This document shows, in pieces, positions 51,101-62,900 of a DNA stretch of 64,000 nucleotides. Position numbers and translations under genes: made by a program. The notes beneath the pieces were generated by a model that saw only the letters and a list, made by a program, of their open reading frames with translations, searched no databases and was not told where the DNA came from. Each line of letters starts with the position of its first letter. Positions within the stretch are counted from its first letter, which is position 1. Origin of the DNA: Hydractinia symbiolongicarpus (taxonomy: Eukaryota; Cnidaria; Hydrozoa; Anthoathecata; Hydractiniidae); contig NC_079880.1 in NCBI RefSeq assembly GCF_029227915.1, positions 10,629,501 to 10,693,500 of the forward strand, in the 5' to 3' direction.

Positions 51101-52376
51101 AATTCTTAAAAGTCGAAACAGAAAACATTAATTTTTGAAATTTTATAAGTTCTTGAAACCGAAATGATAAAAAAACGTTACAGTATATTTCGTGGATGTT
51201 ATTGTATTTATGTGGTATGAAATGCCAATATATAAAACGTGATTCATCATCTTAACGATACAGTGATGGCTCATCAACTATCCAAGTTTACTATTAACGA
51301 CATTCATGTCTCTCATATTCAGGCCACACCGTGAGATTGCGTGAAGATTGATTGCTGATTCACAGTCATTAATTTTTGGCTCGAAATCATCGTTATTTAC
51401 AACATAAATTAAATAATTCGAACGCTATTTAGTTTAATTAAAACATTCGATATTATCAGTTCGAAAAAGTCTTAAATTGGACTGCGGGGAATTCTTCAAT
51501 TAAATGTTAAAATAAATAAATTATTTGTGCTCTTGTATTTATCTCACAGACAGCTTCTATAAAATGCATCAATATTGGTTTCAGAAAGTAAGGAATTATG
51601 AACCCACTGATTTAATCTTATTGACGTCATCTGCAACCAAACTGTGCCAATACCGTGTTTAGAATTTCCCAATATAACTTTTTACTTCATATATCTTGTT
51701 TACCTTTCTTAATACGCTTACATTAGTAGTTGTACTACGAGACAGTAAACATAAAAGTCATTCGACATAAAGTTATGATAATTTTATAAGAGTAGACACA
51801 TATATTTCATTGAAATAATTTTAATTAACTTTTATTTTTAAATGGCTTTAGTTATTTTATTTAAGTCGAAAAACTTTTTTGTGGGTAGATGTACTTTGTT
51901 GTATATTTGTTGATTATATATAAATTGTTTTTTCAAATTAGTAGTTTTAACAATTATTAAGAACAGACAAAAATTTAACAATATTGAAAAGCTTTGTGTT
52001 GTAATACCAGTAATTTATGTCAATCTTCCAGAAGTAAATATTAAAGGTAACACGTTCTTACTTAATGGGCAGATAGCGAAACGCCCTGTAACATACAAAG
52101 TAGGAAATACGATATTGAATTGACGTTGAAATTTTTTGTGTATTTTTTTTGCGGGATGTCAAATGTTTTTTCCCTGGACATCAATTGACGTGTAAGTCAA
52201 AAAAATTTATACCGCAATTAGGAAATGAGTTGGCGCTTTATTTATTAGTCACATCAACTTTCATATATCAAGACACGTCTATTAATTTGTTATTCATTTA
52301 ATATTTAATTTATTCAATATTTTTTTATTTAGAGGTTAAATATTGAGAGAAGGTAATGTAATAACCCAAATAAACA

Positions 52377-54731
52377 ATGCAGTTACTTCACATAGCCTAT
52401 GTGCTCGTTGCACTGGCATGCAACTATGAAGCCGTGCCACTGAGTTCAAATCTACAACAGACTATGGACGTTGTCTTTGGAAAAAATAACATACCTAATA
52501 ATTCTAAATTTGGTAAGCTGGGGCGTGATATTTCATCAGCGAAGAGATATATGATAGGTTTATATCAGTATATGAACAAAACAGAATGCAGTATGGGCCA
52601 GTGTTTCAACAAGAGTGTCATTGCATCCACAGACAGTGAAAACATGGTGCATGACGCAGACACAATTGTCAGTTTTGTTCATCACCGTAAGTATTGTATT
52701 TTCAATCTTTATTTGTATTGTCTGGTAGGATATATGCTGCTGTTCATTTTCCAATATTAACTAACAGCTATTTTTACAAACTCAGAATGAGAAACTAACC
52801 AAGATAGCACAAAATACTCCATACTTGAGAGTTAAAGGTAACCTTGGTTGTCATGTGGTGTGTTGGTAGTGATGCCCTGAATTAGTATCTTGCGCCTGAA
52901 ATAAACTTTCCTGAATTATGATCTCAAAAAACGCCTCGAGACAGCGAGATGTTTGAGCTAGTTGTACTGTATTAATAAGAGCTCGTTTTTGTGTATTAAA
53001 CAGCACAGTAGTGATGCCTTGAATCAGTATCTTGCATCTGAAACAAACTTTCCCGAATCAACACCCCGCCCTCTAAACGCCTTATCTCAAAAACGCCTCG
53101 AGATAGCGATGTTTGAGCTAGTTGTATTGTATTGATCAGAGTTCGTTTTTTTGTAATATATACTATTGTTAAATATGCCGTCATTTCTAACCGCTATTTT
53201 TAATCGCTGAAATAAGAGCTACTCCCTAATAAGCGATTTTATTATTAAATAAACTTTCTGGTCGTTTTTTTGGAATATGCTGTTAAAAAAGTAATCAAAA
53301 AAATAATATGAGAAAAATTATACATTGTTTTAAAATTTTGTACTTTAAAAAGTTCCTCTTCTCCTGTTTCTTACCCTGCAAATTTTGTTGTCATTCAATC
53401 AAAAGTTTTACCACTATCACGCTGTTTGTAGTCAACCGGTAACCGGTGGTTGTTACTACGGTAACATTTTCATAGCACGTTGTAATGGAATGTTCTGAGA
53501 TAAAAAACTCCGTGCTTGCTTTCACGCTTCTGTTTTTATGTCGTTTTTGTTTATGAAATGTTTTGCGGAATAACTTCGGGGCGAGCATAGAAAAACAGAC
53601 ATTTTAAATTTCTACGTATCCAATAAAGTTATCGAATTTAGTTCTCGTGTACCTTTTTTAATAAGGCGTGGTGTTTTGTCCCAACATGATCATTTTTATA
53701 AAAAGTTATTCCAGTGATCATATTTTTACCTCGATTCTAGTGCTGTCCAATCTCGTTTCCAGGGATTGTTAGGTTTTTGCGTTGGTTTCTACTAGAGCTA
53801 CACATTTAAAACACAAAAATCATGGAAATAAAGCTATTAATTTTTATTTTGTTTAGCTTACATTCCGCGTCCAAATATAAGCGACGAAGAGGGAGCAGTT
53901 TTCTTTAATGTGGAATCGAATTTTAACAACGAGGATACGATCAAATCAGAAATTCGTATTTACTTAAATACTTCACAGAAAACAATAGAAGGTGCTACTT
54001 TAAGACTGTCGGTATTTGAAATAGTTATACCTAAAACAAAATACACCATGTTGGCTTCTAAGCTTGTTAATGCCACCGAATCTTCTTGGCACGAGTTTGA
54101 CGTTTTAAGAGCTACATCAACATGGAACGATGAGCCATCACAAAACAATGGGTTGTTGATTGTCTGTGAAACACTCGAACGAAAGAAAACACCTCTGAAG
54201 GAGTGTGGTCTCATAGATGTAAAAGGCGAAGACGATTATCGCCCATTTTTAGTCTCGTTTTACCAGTCAGACGAAGAAGAACAAGAAGAGTATTTGGCAG
54301 AACAACTTCCAGAGAACGAAAACAGTACTAACACGAGAACGAGGCGCAGTTTAAACGATCTCTTTAAACAAGCTTCGAAAAATGTGCCTGGTTTCTACGA
54401 GCGCGAAGCAAACCGGTTTACATGCAGGAAAATTCCACTCTACGTTACTTTCGAAGCGTTAAAATGGACGGACTGGATCATCGCACCAGAGGGTTACAAA
54501 TCATACTACTGCGGAGGAGAGTGTAAATTTCCTTTGCATCATAACTCGAACGCAACCAACCATGCAATTATACAAACATTAGTGCATTCCTTATCTCCTA
54601 AAAGGGCTCATCCGCCATGTTGCGCTCCATCGCGGTTGGAACCGCTTACAGTTTTGTACGTAAATAATGACGAAAACGTTGTTATTAAAAAATTCTCCAA
54701 TATGATAGTGAATGACTGTGGTTGCCAATAG
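52377..54731 (+). CDS. bmp5-8: BMP5-8 type TGF-beta family ligand precursor
   Basis: Two exons (52377-52686, 53857-54731) give a 394-residue precursor. A signal peptide (LLHIAYVLVALAC) opens it. The propeptide ends at a furin-type RTRR site (54336-54347), leaving a mature chain of 127 residues. The cystine-knot domain has all seven cysteines, including YYCGGEC, PPCC and the final CGCQ. The stretches DWIIAPEGY, NATNHAIIQTLVH and LTVLYVNNDENVV are diagnostic of the BMP5/6/7/8-60A group rather than BMP2/4. It would be secreted as a dimer and signal through type I/II serine kinase receptors to Smad1/5 (family knowledge). The start ATG is the first in the exon and lies shortly after an acceptor-like site, so a non-coding upstream exon is likely. 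A possible poly(A) signal is at 55303-55308. Confidence 0.95.
52868..53155 (+). repeat. Tandem duplication in the BMP5-8 intron
   Basis: Sequence 52868-52996 recurs at 53010-53155, sharing GTATCTTG, AACGCCTCGAGA and GTTTGAGCTAGTTGTA blocks. The second copy has an extra ~25-base block rich in C. The rest of this intron (52687-53856) shows nothing else recognisable. Confidence 0.8.
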
Positions 54732-55990
54732 CGACGTCAGTTTTAGTAATGGTAGCAAAAACATCGTTTTCAAAAGCGCTATCATTCATAACATCCTCGT
54801 ACCCAGCGTCTGATTCTTCATCGCAACTGTCAGAAGCTCACAAACAACATTCCAACAAAATAGTCACTGAGATCTTCTGTTCATGATATCGATATATCGA
54901 TGTATCGTAAAACGCAAGAAAAAAGCTAGAACACTTACAATTTACAAAGTATAAGCGACCCTGTGGAAAGAGACACAAATATGGAAACGAAGCTGCTTGA
55001 GATAATTACCCAGGGTTCAAAAGATTGTGCTAAACTGTAAAACATACATAAATAATAATTAAAAAATAATAACAAGTTAAATATATTTCTGTTAAACTTC
55101 AATAATTTTATTTCAAATCTGACGAAATGGTTTGGAAAATGGAGGGGGTAATTTAGGCAGTACAGCGCGTAAATAGAAAATTTTAAAATTTAATACTTTC
55201 AGATTGGTTAAAACGCTGTTGAAATTCTATAAAAGTTTTTTAAAAGCTATCGCGCTTAGGAATTTTTTTCTTTAATTTGAAAAACTTACACTGTGAAATT
55301 AAAATAAAAGTTAAAAATGTCAACCTGGTTTCCAGAGCTCTTTTGTATATCACCGTATCGATATAAAAAAATAAACTGAGGGCTCTATGAACTAGGTTTT
55401 GTACACGTAGCACTTTACTATATATAAATTCCCATTATATTAGTTTCACAAAAAACTAGCGACACTTTTTCCAAATTCATGCATTTCGTTTAGGTTATAT
55501 GACGACTTCAAAAATGCACAGAGACAGACAGATAGACAACTAATATTAAGATTTATGGAACTTGTTTTCCATCTGCTGTTTATTCACGTTTAGACTGTGC
55601 GTTAATTAGAGTTAAACTTTTAACGTTGGGGTTACTGGAAACTGGAAACTTCGATGATTAACTAGCGCACGTTTTAGCAAACTCTGATTAGCGCGCGGGC
55701 TAAATATCATACTTTTTTATATTTAACGCGAGTTAGCGCGAAATCTTTTTATTTCTACAAACATGTTTTTTATAACAAAAAGGTTATATTTTAAAATATA
55801 TATATTATTTTTTTTATATTCTCCATATTACCTTCGTTTTACAAAAAAATCACTTTCCTAATATCTTTACTGTTTTTTATTTTTATATTTATTTTTTTTA
55901 TGCTGTTTTCCTTCTTTATTTTAATTCGCGTTAAAAAATTAACTGCAATAAGCGCACCTCTTTAACGCAAATTAACCGCAAATTTATACC
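54732..55990. other. BMP5-8 3' UTR and flanking AT-rich DNA
   Basis: No gene was seen. Several short GCGC/TTAACGCG blocks near 55690-55740 and 55930-55980 stand out from the AT-rich background but have no assignable function. Confidence 0.5.
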
Positions 55991-56304
55991 GACTGGTAGC
56001 CTTATGGTAGAGCGTTCGCTTTCAGTGCGGAAGGTCTGGGGTTCAAACCCCGGCCGAGTCATGCCAGAGACTATAAAAGTGTGAATCTATCCGTTCTGCT
56101 TAACGCTCAGCATGAGAATAGGATTGATATCTTAGGCGGTTGTCTAGTTGAGCGGCTGTTGTGCTTGCACGACTTTCGTAGCTCAAATGGGAGCTTTAAA
56201 TGCACTAGGGCCCCCTTCGAAGGACCCTCTTGGAAAGCAGTACCAAAAGGAACTGAGGAGGCTATTCTGGGTAAATAATTTCAATAATAATAATAATAAT
56301 AATA
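55991..56304 (+). mobile_element. tRNA-derived SINE with an (AAT)n tail
   Basis: The head 55991-56060 folds like a tRNA: a 7-bp acceptor stem with two mismatches, a D-arm-like block with GGTAGAGC, an anticodon stem around TTTCAGT (anticodon TCA) and a T-arm around GGTTCAAACCCC. An unrelated body of about 215 bp and a tail of seven or eight AAT units follow. The head has good A and B boxes for polymerase III, but the mismatches and the missing normal context argue against a working tRNA. Confidence 0.8.
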
Positions 56305-56397
56305 TCGCTAAATGCAAATTCACAGGACATTCTTTGGAGCCCTGGAGGTCCTTGGAGCCCTTCAAAGGAAGGTAAACAGGAGTGTCAAAACTCTGGG

Positions 56398-57600
56398 TTA
56401 ACATGTCCCCCCCCAAGCATTTAGCTCTTTGGCGGGAAGCAGGGCCAGAATTTTAGACTTTTTGCCATCCAGTAGGCAGTCGTCTTCATCCAATTGCGGG
56501 CAAACGAGTCTCAACCTGTGGTTAACATCGGTCCTGTAATAAGCATCATGGTTACTGCTTGTGTAGTACTGTTTTGCGTGATCGTAGGGTAGGCCTAAAA
56601 GCTCTTGTAGGGGTCTATGAATAACCACCGTATACCCGTCACTGACACGGAATCTGCAGAGTCCATTTTTCAGGACAAACAGTTTAATCTTGTCTTCCGC
56701 TTGGCTATTGACAATACTCGCAATGTCCTCTATTCTCTACAGAACATTCATAATCTCGATACGAGTCACCCTCTGATCGGGTCCAACTTTCCGGATCGTG
56801 AAGTCATTGTTGCTGTACAGGTTAAGCCATCCTGCTCGAATACTGATGGATTTCAGGAAAATTCTCGTATCTTGTCTAAGATAGTCCTCGAAAATCGTAA
56901 GCTTTTCGATATCGGTGATGTACAGCTGTTTCATCCTTTGTTTTAAAACAAAGAATGAATATATACCAATACAACCCCAAGGCAAACTATAAAAGTAAAA
57001 AAATGGGGGGTGGCCGCTTGGTGTAAACAACTTGGAACACCAAGATCTCTACCTGTCCACGGAGTCAGATATCTTTGTGGTATTCCCGGAGTTTACCAAG
57101 TATGCTATCAAGGTTTCAACAACCTACTTTGATGACCCCGTTCATTCGGATCCCTTACATAGTCCAAAGGATGTTGGGTGTAGAACAGCTACCCATAGAC
57201 GATACCTTTGATGACAGGTTCATTCCCCAAATCAATATCGACCAAACGTCTATTTGGTATCGGAAAGTTGAGTATATCGCCTATTGTGGCGATATCAGCC
57301 AAATCCGATAGCTTCAAATCCTTATCCTTGATGATCTGGTAGCAGAGTGCTCCATAGTCGTTCTAATTAGCCTCAACGATATAGAGCCCTAGACGTTCAA
57401 TATCATCCTCGAGATCATCATCGATCTCGTTTCTTGCAAATGTTGCCCATGCTTTTTCGCCTGACGCTGCCCTGTGTAAAAGATCCTCGTCCGTGGGGTA
57501 TTTAAAACCTTCCTAGTCTACTCCACCTCGATACCTAAAATTTCCAGGCAGGTAGGTCAATAACTGGTCACTGACCCTGCGTTGATACAGCAATGTAGTA
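56398..57600 (-). pseudogene. Unassigned element gene remnants at the left end
   Basis: Several - strand fragments (57070-57600 with in-frame stops, 56737-57030, 56398-56628) show protein-like composition, including an acidic NEIDDDLEDDIERLGLY stretch and a HRPLQELLGLPYDHAKQYY stretch. The frame is interrupted several times. They may belong to one or two genes, possibly structural, but no family motif was recognised. The remaining fragment at 57642-57830 is also unassigned. Confidence 0.4.
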
Positions 57601-57859
57601 CGGGTACCTGAATGTTGTACTTATTGTAAATTGATTTTGTTTTATATATGCTTCCATATTGTTGATATTTCAATACCTTTTAACATACGCCCAAAAAGGT
57701 CAAAAATGATATCCCATGCTATATGATGTGGGGCAGTCATGATAACAAATACATCATACGGATTTTTAGCCTTACCAAAGGGGCCCGTGGGAGATGCCCC
57801 ACTTCTGCCTATAATTTTTACTACCCGCAAGAGTAGTAAAATAAAATTAGCGTCTACCT

Positions 57860-58420
57860 GATCCTCCAGTGCCGGAACACCCAGGTCATCCCGAGTAAGG
57901 TCAATAAGCCCGAAATGGTTCCTATACGTTCTACATGCCCATCTTCTTCAAAACGATTAAAGGCGTGTATGCCATTTGGGTTGTCGATGATAACAATCTC
58001 TTCGGACTTTGGGTTGTTGTCCTTGAACCATCTCCTTTAAGTAGGAACTATATGTATTTGAACACGCGAACAGTAGTAGGGAAGATGATGATGATACCCG
58101 TCATCGTGCTGTGAGGTATATTTTCTATATACATGATAATGTTGTCCTTTCCGGGATCTTGAGCATGTGGTACGTACCGTTCTTTGATCCTCGCATTGTT
58201 AAGATCGTTCTCGAGAATGGCAATCTCCATATCTTTTTCTTCGAGGGATTGACGCTGTATTTGATCACGGATTTTTGGGGACATCGTGTTGCAGCAGTAT
58301 TTCCTAAACCTTCTTACTTCTTCTTACGTCGTACTTTTGAGTGTCCCCTATACTCCACACGAAAACCACGTTGCGTTTTTCGGCAAGAAGTAGGGCCTGT
58401 GAAAATTGTCGTATGCGGAT
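57860..58420 (-). pseudogene. Unassigned element gene with coiled-coil start, broken
   Basis: The fragment 58048-58284 encodes a Gln/Glu-rich, probably coiled-coil start (KIRDQIQRQSLEEKDMEIAI) and RYVPHAQDPGKDNIIMYIE. Coding sense appears to continue in another frame to about 57860 with DNPNGIHAFNRFEEDGHVE. Upstream of 58284, similar coding sense is seen in yet another frame. I recall this type of sequence from large DNA virus and transposon ORFs, but I cannot name the family. Confidence 0.4.
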
Positions 58421-58684
58421 TTCTCACGACATCCAACATTTTATTTCAATAATTCGACCACTTCCTGTCGTGAATTTTGGGATATATTGCAGCACAGCCC
58501 GAACCTATCAATACACCCCCATGCTTGTTTTCCAAGGACGGGCATGGCATAGCTTGGTATTTCGAGCTTGATATTTGAGGGGTGGTGGAGTATATATTAA
58601 TTTACCCTGTAGATACCTCAATACCTTGCGGTACCTCTCGACGAGCCGTGCCTTCTCCGGACTCCTTCTCCATCTCCGATGAGT

Positions 58685-58921
58685 TCAGTATACTAATATA
58701 TAATGTCGTATGTATTTCCTATTGAAACCCCTGAATCTCACTATAATAGCAAGGGGGTCTATTTCATATTCAATGTCTTCGATGTCTTTATTTTTGACAC
58801 CCCGCTTCTCCTTCGCTTTGGCCAGGCAGTCTATACAGGTCTTCGTCCGACCATTACCCCTGATTTTTAACTTGTCCGGGGGAAGTGTTTTTTTACAGCA
58901 TCTACAATGTTTTGTTGTCAT
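58685..58921 (-). CDS. Short zinc-ribbon-like element protein
   Basis: An open frame of 78 residues starting MTTKHCRCCKKTLP, with a second pair of cysteines in TCIDCLAKAKEKR. The CxxC...CxxC arrangement suggests zinc binding. An acidic linker and a basic end follow. The function is unknown; such small cysteine pairs occur in many viral and transposon regulators. Confidence 0.45.
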   Translation of the reverse strand: MTTKHCRCCKKTLPPDKLKIRGNGRTKTCIDCLAKAKEKRGVKNKDIEDIEYEIDPLAIIVRFRGFNRKYIRHYILVY

Positions 58922-58997
58922 TTAATATTGCGTCTTGAGCACTTGACTCCTTCCATAACTCATGCTTGTCCACCCTATTTGGGCTTCGGCACTATAC

Positions 58998-59327
58998 TTA
59001 CCGGCAACCATTTGGAGAATGGGGCTCGGAATGGGCTGCCGGTGTGGTGTTTTGGGATTCATTTTTACCCCTGCTAAGCATATACCAGACGCCTACTCCT
59101 ATCGCCGATATGGCTAGTGTTCCTACTCCATAGATGTGAACCGACTGTACGGAACTTGCCCAAGAAGAGGTTTTGACTTCAGGCTCTATAGTACCCTCTT
59201 GTTGTTTTATTTCTTCCTTCTTCTTCTTCATCAATGCTGCCAATTTGTGTCCCTGTACAACTCTTCCCGGATGCTTTGGTGGTTTTTTAATGACTCTCTC
59301 CTCTTGTTTCCGATCTTCTTCACTCAT
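58998..59327 (-). CDS. Small element protein with one membrane segment, unknown
   Basis: An open frame of 109 residues. The N-terminal half is rich in Lys/Glu (PKHPGRVVQGHKLAAL, then KKKKEEIKQQ). A single hydrophobic segment, VGTLAISAIGVGVWYML, follows, and then a polar tail. It is the only frame of the element that looks intact. Its place within the unidirectional gene row suggests a structural or membrane role, but this is inference. Confidence 0.5.
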   Translation of the reverse strand: MSEEDRKQEERVIKKPPKHPGRVVQGHKLAALMKKKKEEIKQQEGTIEPEVKTSSWASSVQSVHIYGVGTLAISAIGVGVWYMLSRGKNESQNTTPAAHSEPHSPNGCR

Positions 59328-59333
59328 TTTATT

Positions 59334-59910
59334 ATAGCACGGTCTCCTCCACCGTATCCGCCTCCATCACCACCTCCTGTTTCTTTTTGCTCTTATGTCT
59401 GGCCGTGTGTCCTGCTACCAGGAGTGGGGCTAAACACCTCCCGATGGTGCAGTACACAAGAATTCCTAAATCGGTCATGGAGTCCGGATTATCGGGTCTT
59501 CTTCGATATCCTTTCGCAGTTCCTCGACAATGTCGATATTCACAAAGTTCCCAATCATATTGGCATATAGGCTAATTGTTTGAGTAGACAGTGCTTTTGC
59601 CGTCTTTTCTCCATTTTCCCGGAGCTCGCGTTGTACGTATTCTGTATGGATCTTTTCTACTGCCTCATCAGGGGCCTTGTCAATGGAGCCCTCTGTAGAT
59701 TTTTAGTAGGTGACCCTTGCCTTTGCGAAAGGCCTCTTTCAGAACCTGACGCTTATTGGGGGGGGGGTCCATATGTTCATATTCTGCAGAGGCACTGTCA
59801 AAGACTTGTGCGATATCAGACATCCTTTTTATTATATGTCGATATCGAAAGAAGAAAAATGCGATCAGGGCATACGGTAGTATTACAGCAATATACAAAC
59901 ACACTTCCAT
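59334..59910 (-). pseudogene. Small membrane-anchored element protein, broken, unknown function
   Basis: It begins ten bases after the polymerase stop, on the same strand. The intact first fragment (59680-59910, 76 residues) opens with a membrane segment, VCLYIAVILPYALIAFFFF, followed by a basic and acidic tail. Similar-looking helical coding sense continues in other frames to about 59334, so one or two frame changes are likely. I do not recognise the family. Confidence 0.5.
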
Positions 59911-59919
59911 TTTATTCCC

Positions 59920-62900
59920 TTAAACCACAAGCGGGGAGGTATGTATACCATCGTCATGTACAAATCGCTTGTCATAAAACGCCGAGAGTCCGAGCTTGTT
60001 TTGTTCGTACGTGATCATACCCTGCTCATGTACCCGAAAACCTACGTTTTTGGCCATGTCCAAACCATCCTTCAGCGCACTCAGGTATCTACCCCAGGTC
60101 ACAACATCTTTGACATGCCCTTACATGAGAATTTAGTACCCTCTTTACCCTCAACAAAATAGCACTTGGCTGTCAGGGCAATCACCCGAAACCCAATAAA
60201 TTCCGCCTTAAATAACCCTCCATTCGACTCGAGTACTTATCGGTGACGAGCCAGTTTTGTACGTCTTTGTCGTACTCGTCAAGTAGTTTGGGGCGAATGA
60301 CATCTCGTAACTCTTCTCCAGAGATGGAAAAATACGCACTGTCGGTGTCCATGTAATTGTACTCAAAGTCCCGACGACTCACATACTTGTCCAGAAAATC
60401 GTGGTAAAATTCGAGCATGTGGAGTTTGGCCAATTGATATACCTCGATACCACACTGTTAAGCTCTATCAATAGTACACTTGTGTTTGCCTTTTCTAAGC
60501 TCATATGCATCTACAATCTCTTCAAGATCCTCTAGGTACGGACTTCGTAGGGCTGCATCAATCTCCTTTTCATCCCTCATAAATGTAGTATTTGAAAGTC
60601 TCGCAAGATCCTCTATCATCTTGCCATAAAACAAGTTACCTTTAATTGCCGAAGGGCCTACCCCTGGCATACTTTAGAAACTGGTAAAAGGCAGTCACTT
60701 TCACCCCATGCTCAAGGTACCATTTTAGCACAAGGGTATACAGTAGGATTTTTCAGCCTTTAGCAACCCCAGAAGCTTACGTGTACCCAGAACACGCTTG
60801 CGACCCGTAGTTTTTAAGTATTCGTTTATGTGCTCGGGGATTTGATCATCAGGTATTTCCTTGACGACAAACAGGGGAGCCATTTCACTAAACTTTTCGC
60901 GCAGATTTTCGGATACCTCGTTATCAACCTGGGCAAACCCAAACAACGATTCATCTACCACACCTCGCGCTAGTAGCTCTTAGTTATGTCCTGATGTCAG
61001 TGTGGGCACCTTGATCAACTGTTCCTTCCCACAAGGAAAGTCTTGCATCAAGGTACTTGGGTAGAGCATGTTTGCATCATACCCTAGAATGGTCTTGCAC
61101 TTGTGGGTTTCCTTGTACACGTGAGATATGATGCCCGTCACGTTTCGTTCGTGGTATCTACAGAATACGATCGCGGGACCACCCACCATCCCCGTCCGTA
61201 GGAGCTCATAGGCTTCATTCCTCGTACATTTTTCACATGTTTTCCGTACCTCCTCGCAGGCCTTACAAGTCTTGCTATAACAAGAGTCCTTACACCTATG
61301 CCTGCATGGGTCTCCCGGAGCGTATAGCTCTAACTTTGGGTTCAGTCGTAGAGACCTGTTCAATACGTAGCGCATCGACACGCCTGGAATACTGACCGCA
61401 TCCTTCAAAATATCTATCTAGTCATCGTAATACTGCAACCTTGTCTTGTCCACGGCTTTAATAAACGGTTCCACATTGGCTAGGTTGTACTCACGCAACC
61501 AGTCCATCATGGTGACCCGCCTGTAGAACCCGGCGCAGAATGTCTCGTACACTTCGCGAGATAGTGTGTTTCTTCCACCTAGACGGCTATAAAAATCCTC
61601 ATGCGCGACAGGTCCAACATGGTCCAACTTCTCGTGGCTCGTCAACCATTCATATGGAAACACAAGCTTTTCGAGCTTACATTCCAACGACCGTCATAGC
61701 TTAGACCAGGAGCAAGGAAATCTTTGAAATCTAGAAATTTAAACCTTGAGGTAGTAAGGAACATGTAGTCATTATCTTTTTTCGCCACCTTCATCTTATC
61801 GTCTTACGCGATCTATTCGACAAATACCGCTTGATCAGGTTGATGTCGTACTTGCCGGAATTAAACCCTATTAAGGCTAGTTGATTTACCCACCCATCCC
61901 ACAACTTCTGGTTCTTTTTGGAGAGCATATCAAAGTCGTCAGGCTTCGGGTACATTCTCTCGACCTCTTTTACAATGAAGGTATGCCTCTTTTCCAGCTC
62001 CTCCACAAACTGTTTAACCAAGATCTTGGGGTCCTCGTGCTCGATGAACGTCACCTGGCTATTCAAACTATCGGCAATACCAACACTTATCGGAACATGT
62101 TTCGAAAGGTATGTTAGATTGGATGTTTGCCGGTAATTTAAAGGTGATAGGAGGGCTTCGAAATCAAATACCAGGTAGTGAGGTTATGGTCTGAACTCCT
62201 TCTGAAAGTACCTCTTGATTTTATGTGGTTTCTCATATTCCCAAGCCGTGACGAGGTCGTAGCCCTTTTCCCGTATCGTCCTTTTCTTAGACAGGGTTGC
62301 AGTGTAATGAGTCTTGTCCGTCTTGGTTCTCCCGGATAGACAGGGACATCCGTGCAACTTACATCCATTGTACTCGTAAACAGTTTTTGTGACAGGCTCA
62401 TAGCCATCAACTTTCCACTCCCTTTTGCCATCACGGATAACACGTTCACTACCATGACCGCATAAAGCATGATGAATATGCCTTCCGGTTTGTTTTGACA
62501 TGTATTCTATCCATTTTGATGCATCATAGCTATACCCCTCATCGTAAAAGACATTCTCGGCCCTGCCCGGCATACGTTTGACCTTCCCCCCCTTTGCAAA
62601 TGATCGTCCCCTTGACACCCTCGCATTCGCACGTAGTAATTCTCGTAGTAATTCTCGTAGTAATCTCGGGCCAGGGCGAAGGCTGTTTTTGATAGACGTT
62701 CCGTTCCCCGTACTACATCTGCCCTCTCCTTTACTGCAAGACTTCTCCAGAGGCATAGGTTGTCCGTTCTGGCATCCTCATCATCCATGGCGTACATGCA
62801 CCTTTTGTTTCGCAACCAACCCGGGAGAGGGCGGCATCCCAAAAGAGGTTCACGCATACTTACCACCTTGATCTGTACGTGATTGAAGATAATTTTTCCC

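Larger units (their letters stand above)
45886..52376. other. 6.5-kb spacer between the EGF gene and BMP5-8
   Basis: It contains the EGF gene 3' UTR, a GC-richer patch near 46430-46620, the 64-bp minisatellite and the TTAA MITE. From about 48200 to 52370 it is AT-rich with no supported gene. TTTTTTTATTTAG just before the BMP5-8 start looks like an acceptor, so an upstream non-coding BMP exon may lie in this spacer. Confidence 0.5.

Noticed and set aside
55991-56060. A functional tRNA with anticodon TCA
   Set aside because: Acceptor and T-stem mismatches, plus the attached SINE body and AAT tail, indicate a retroposon head.
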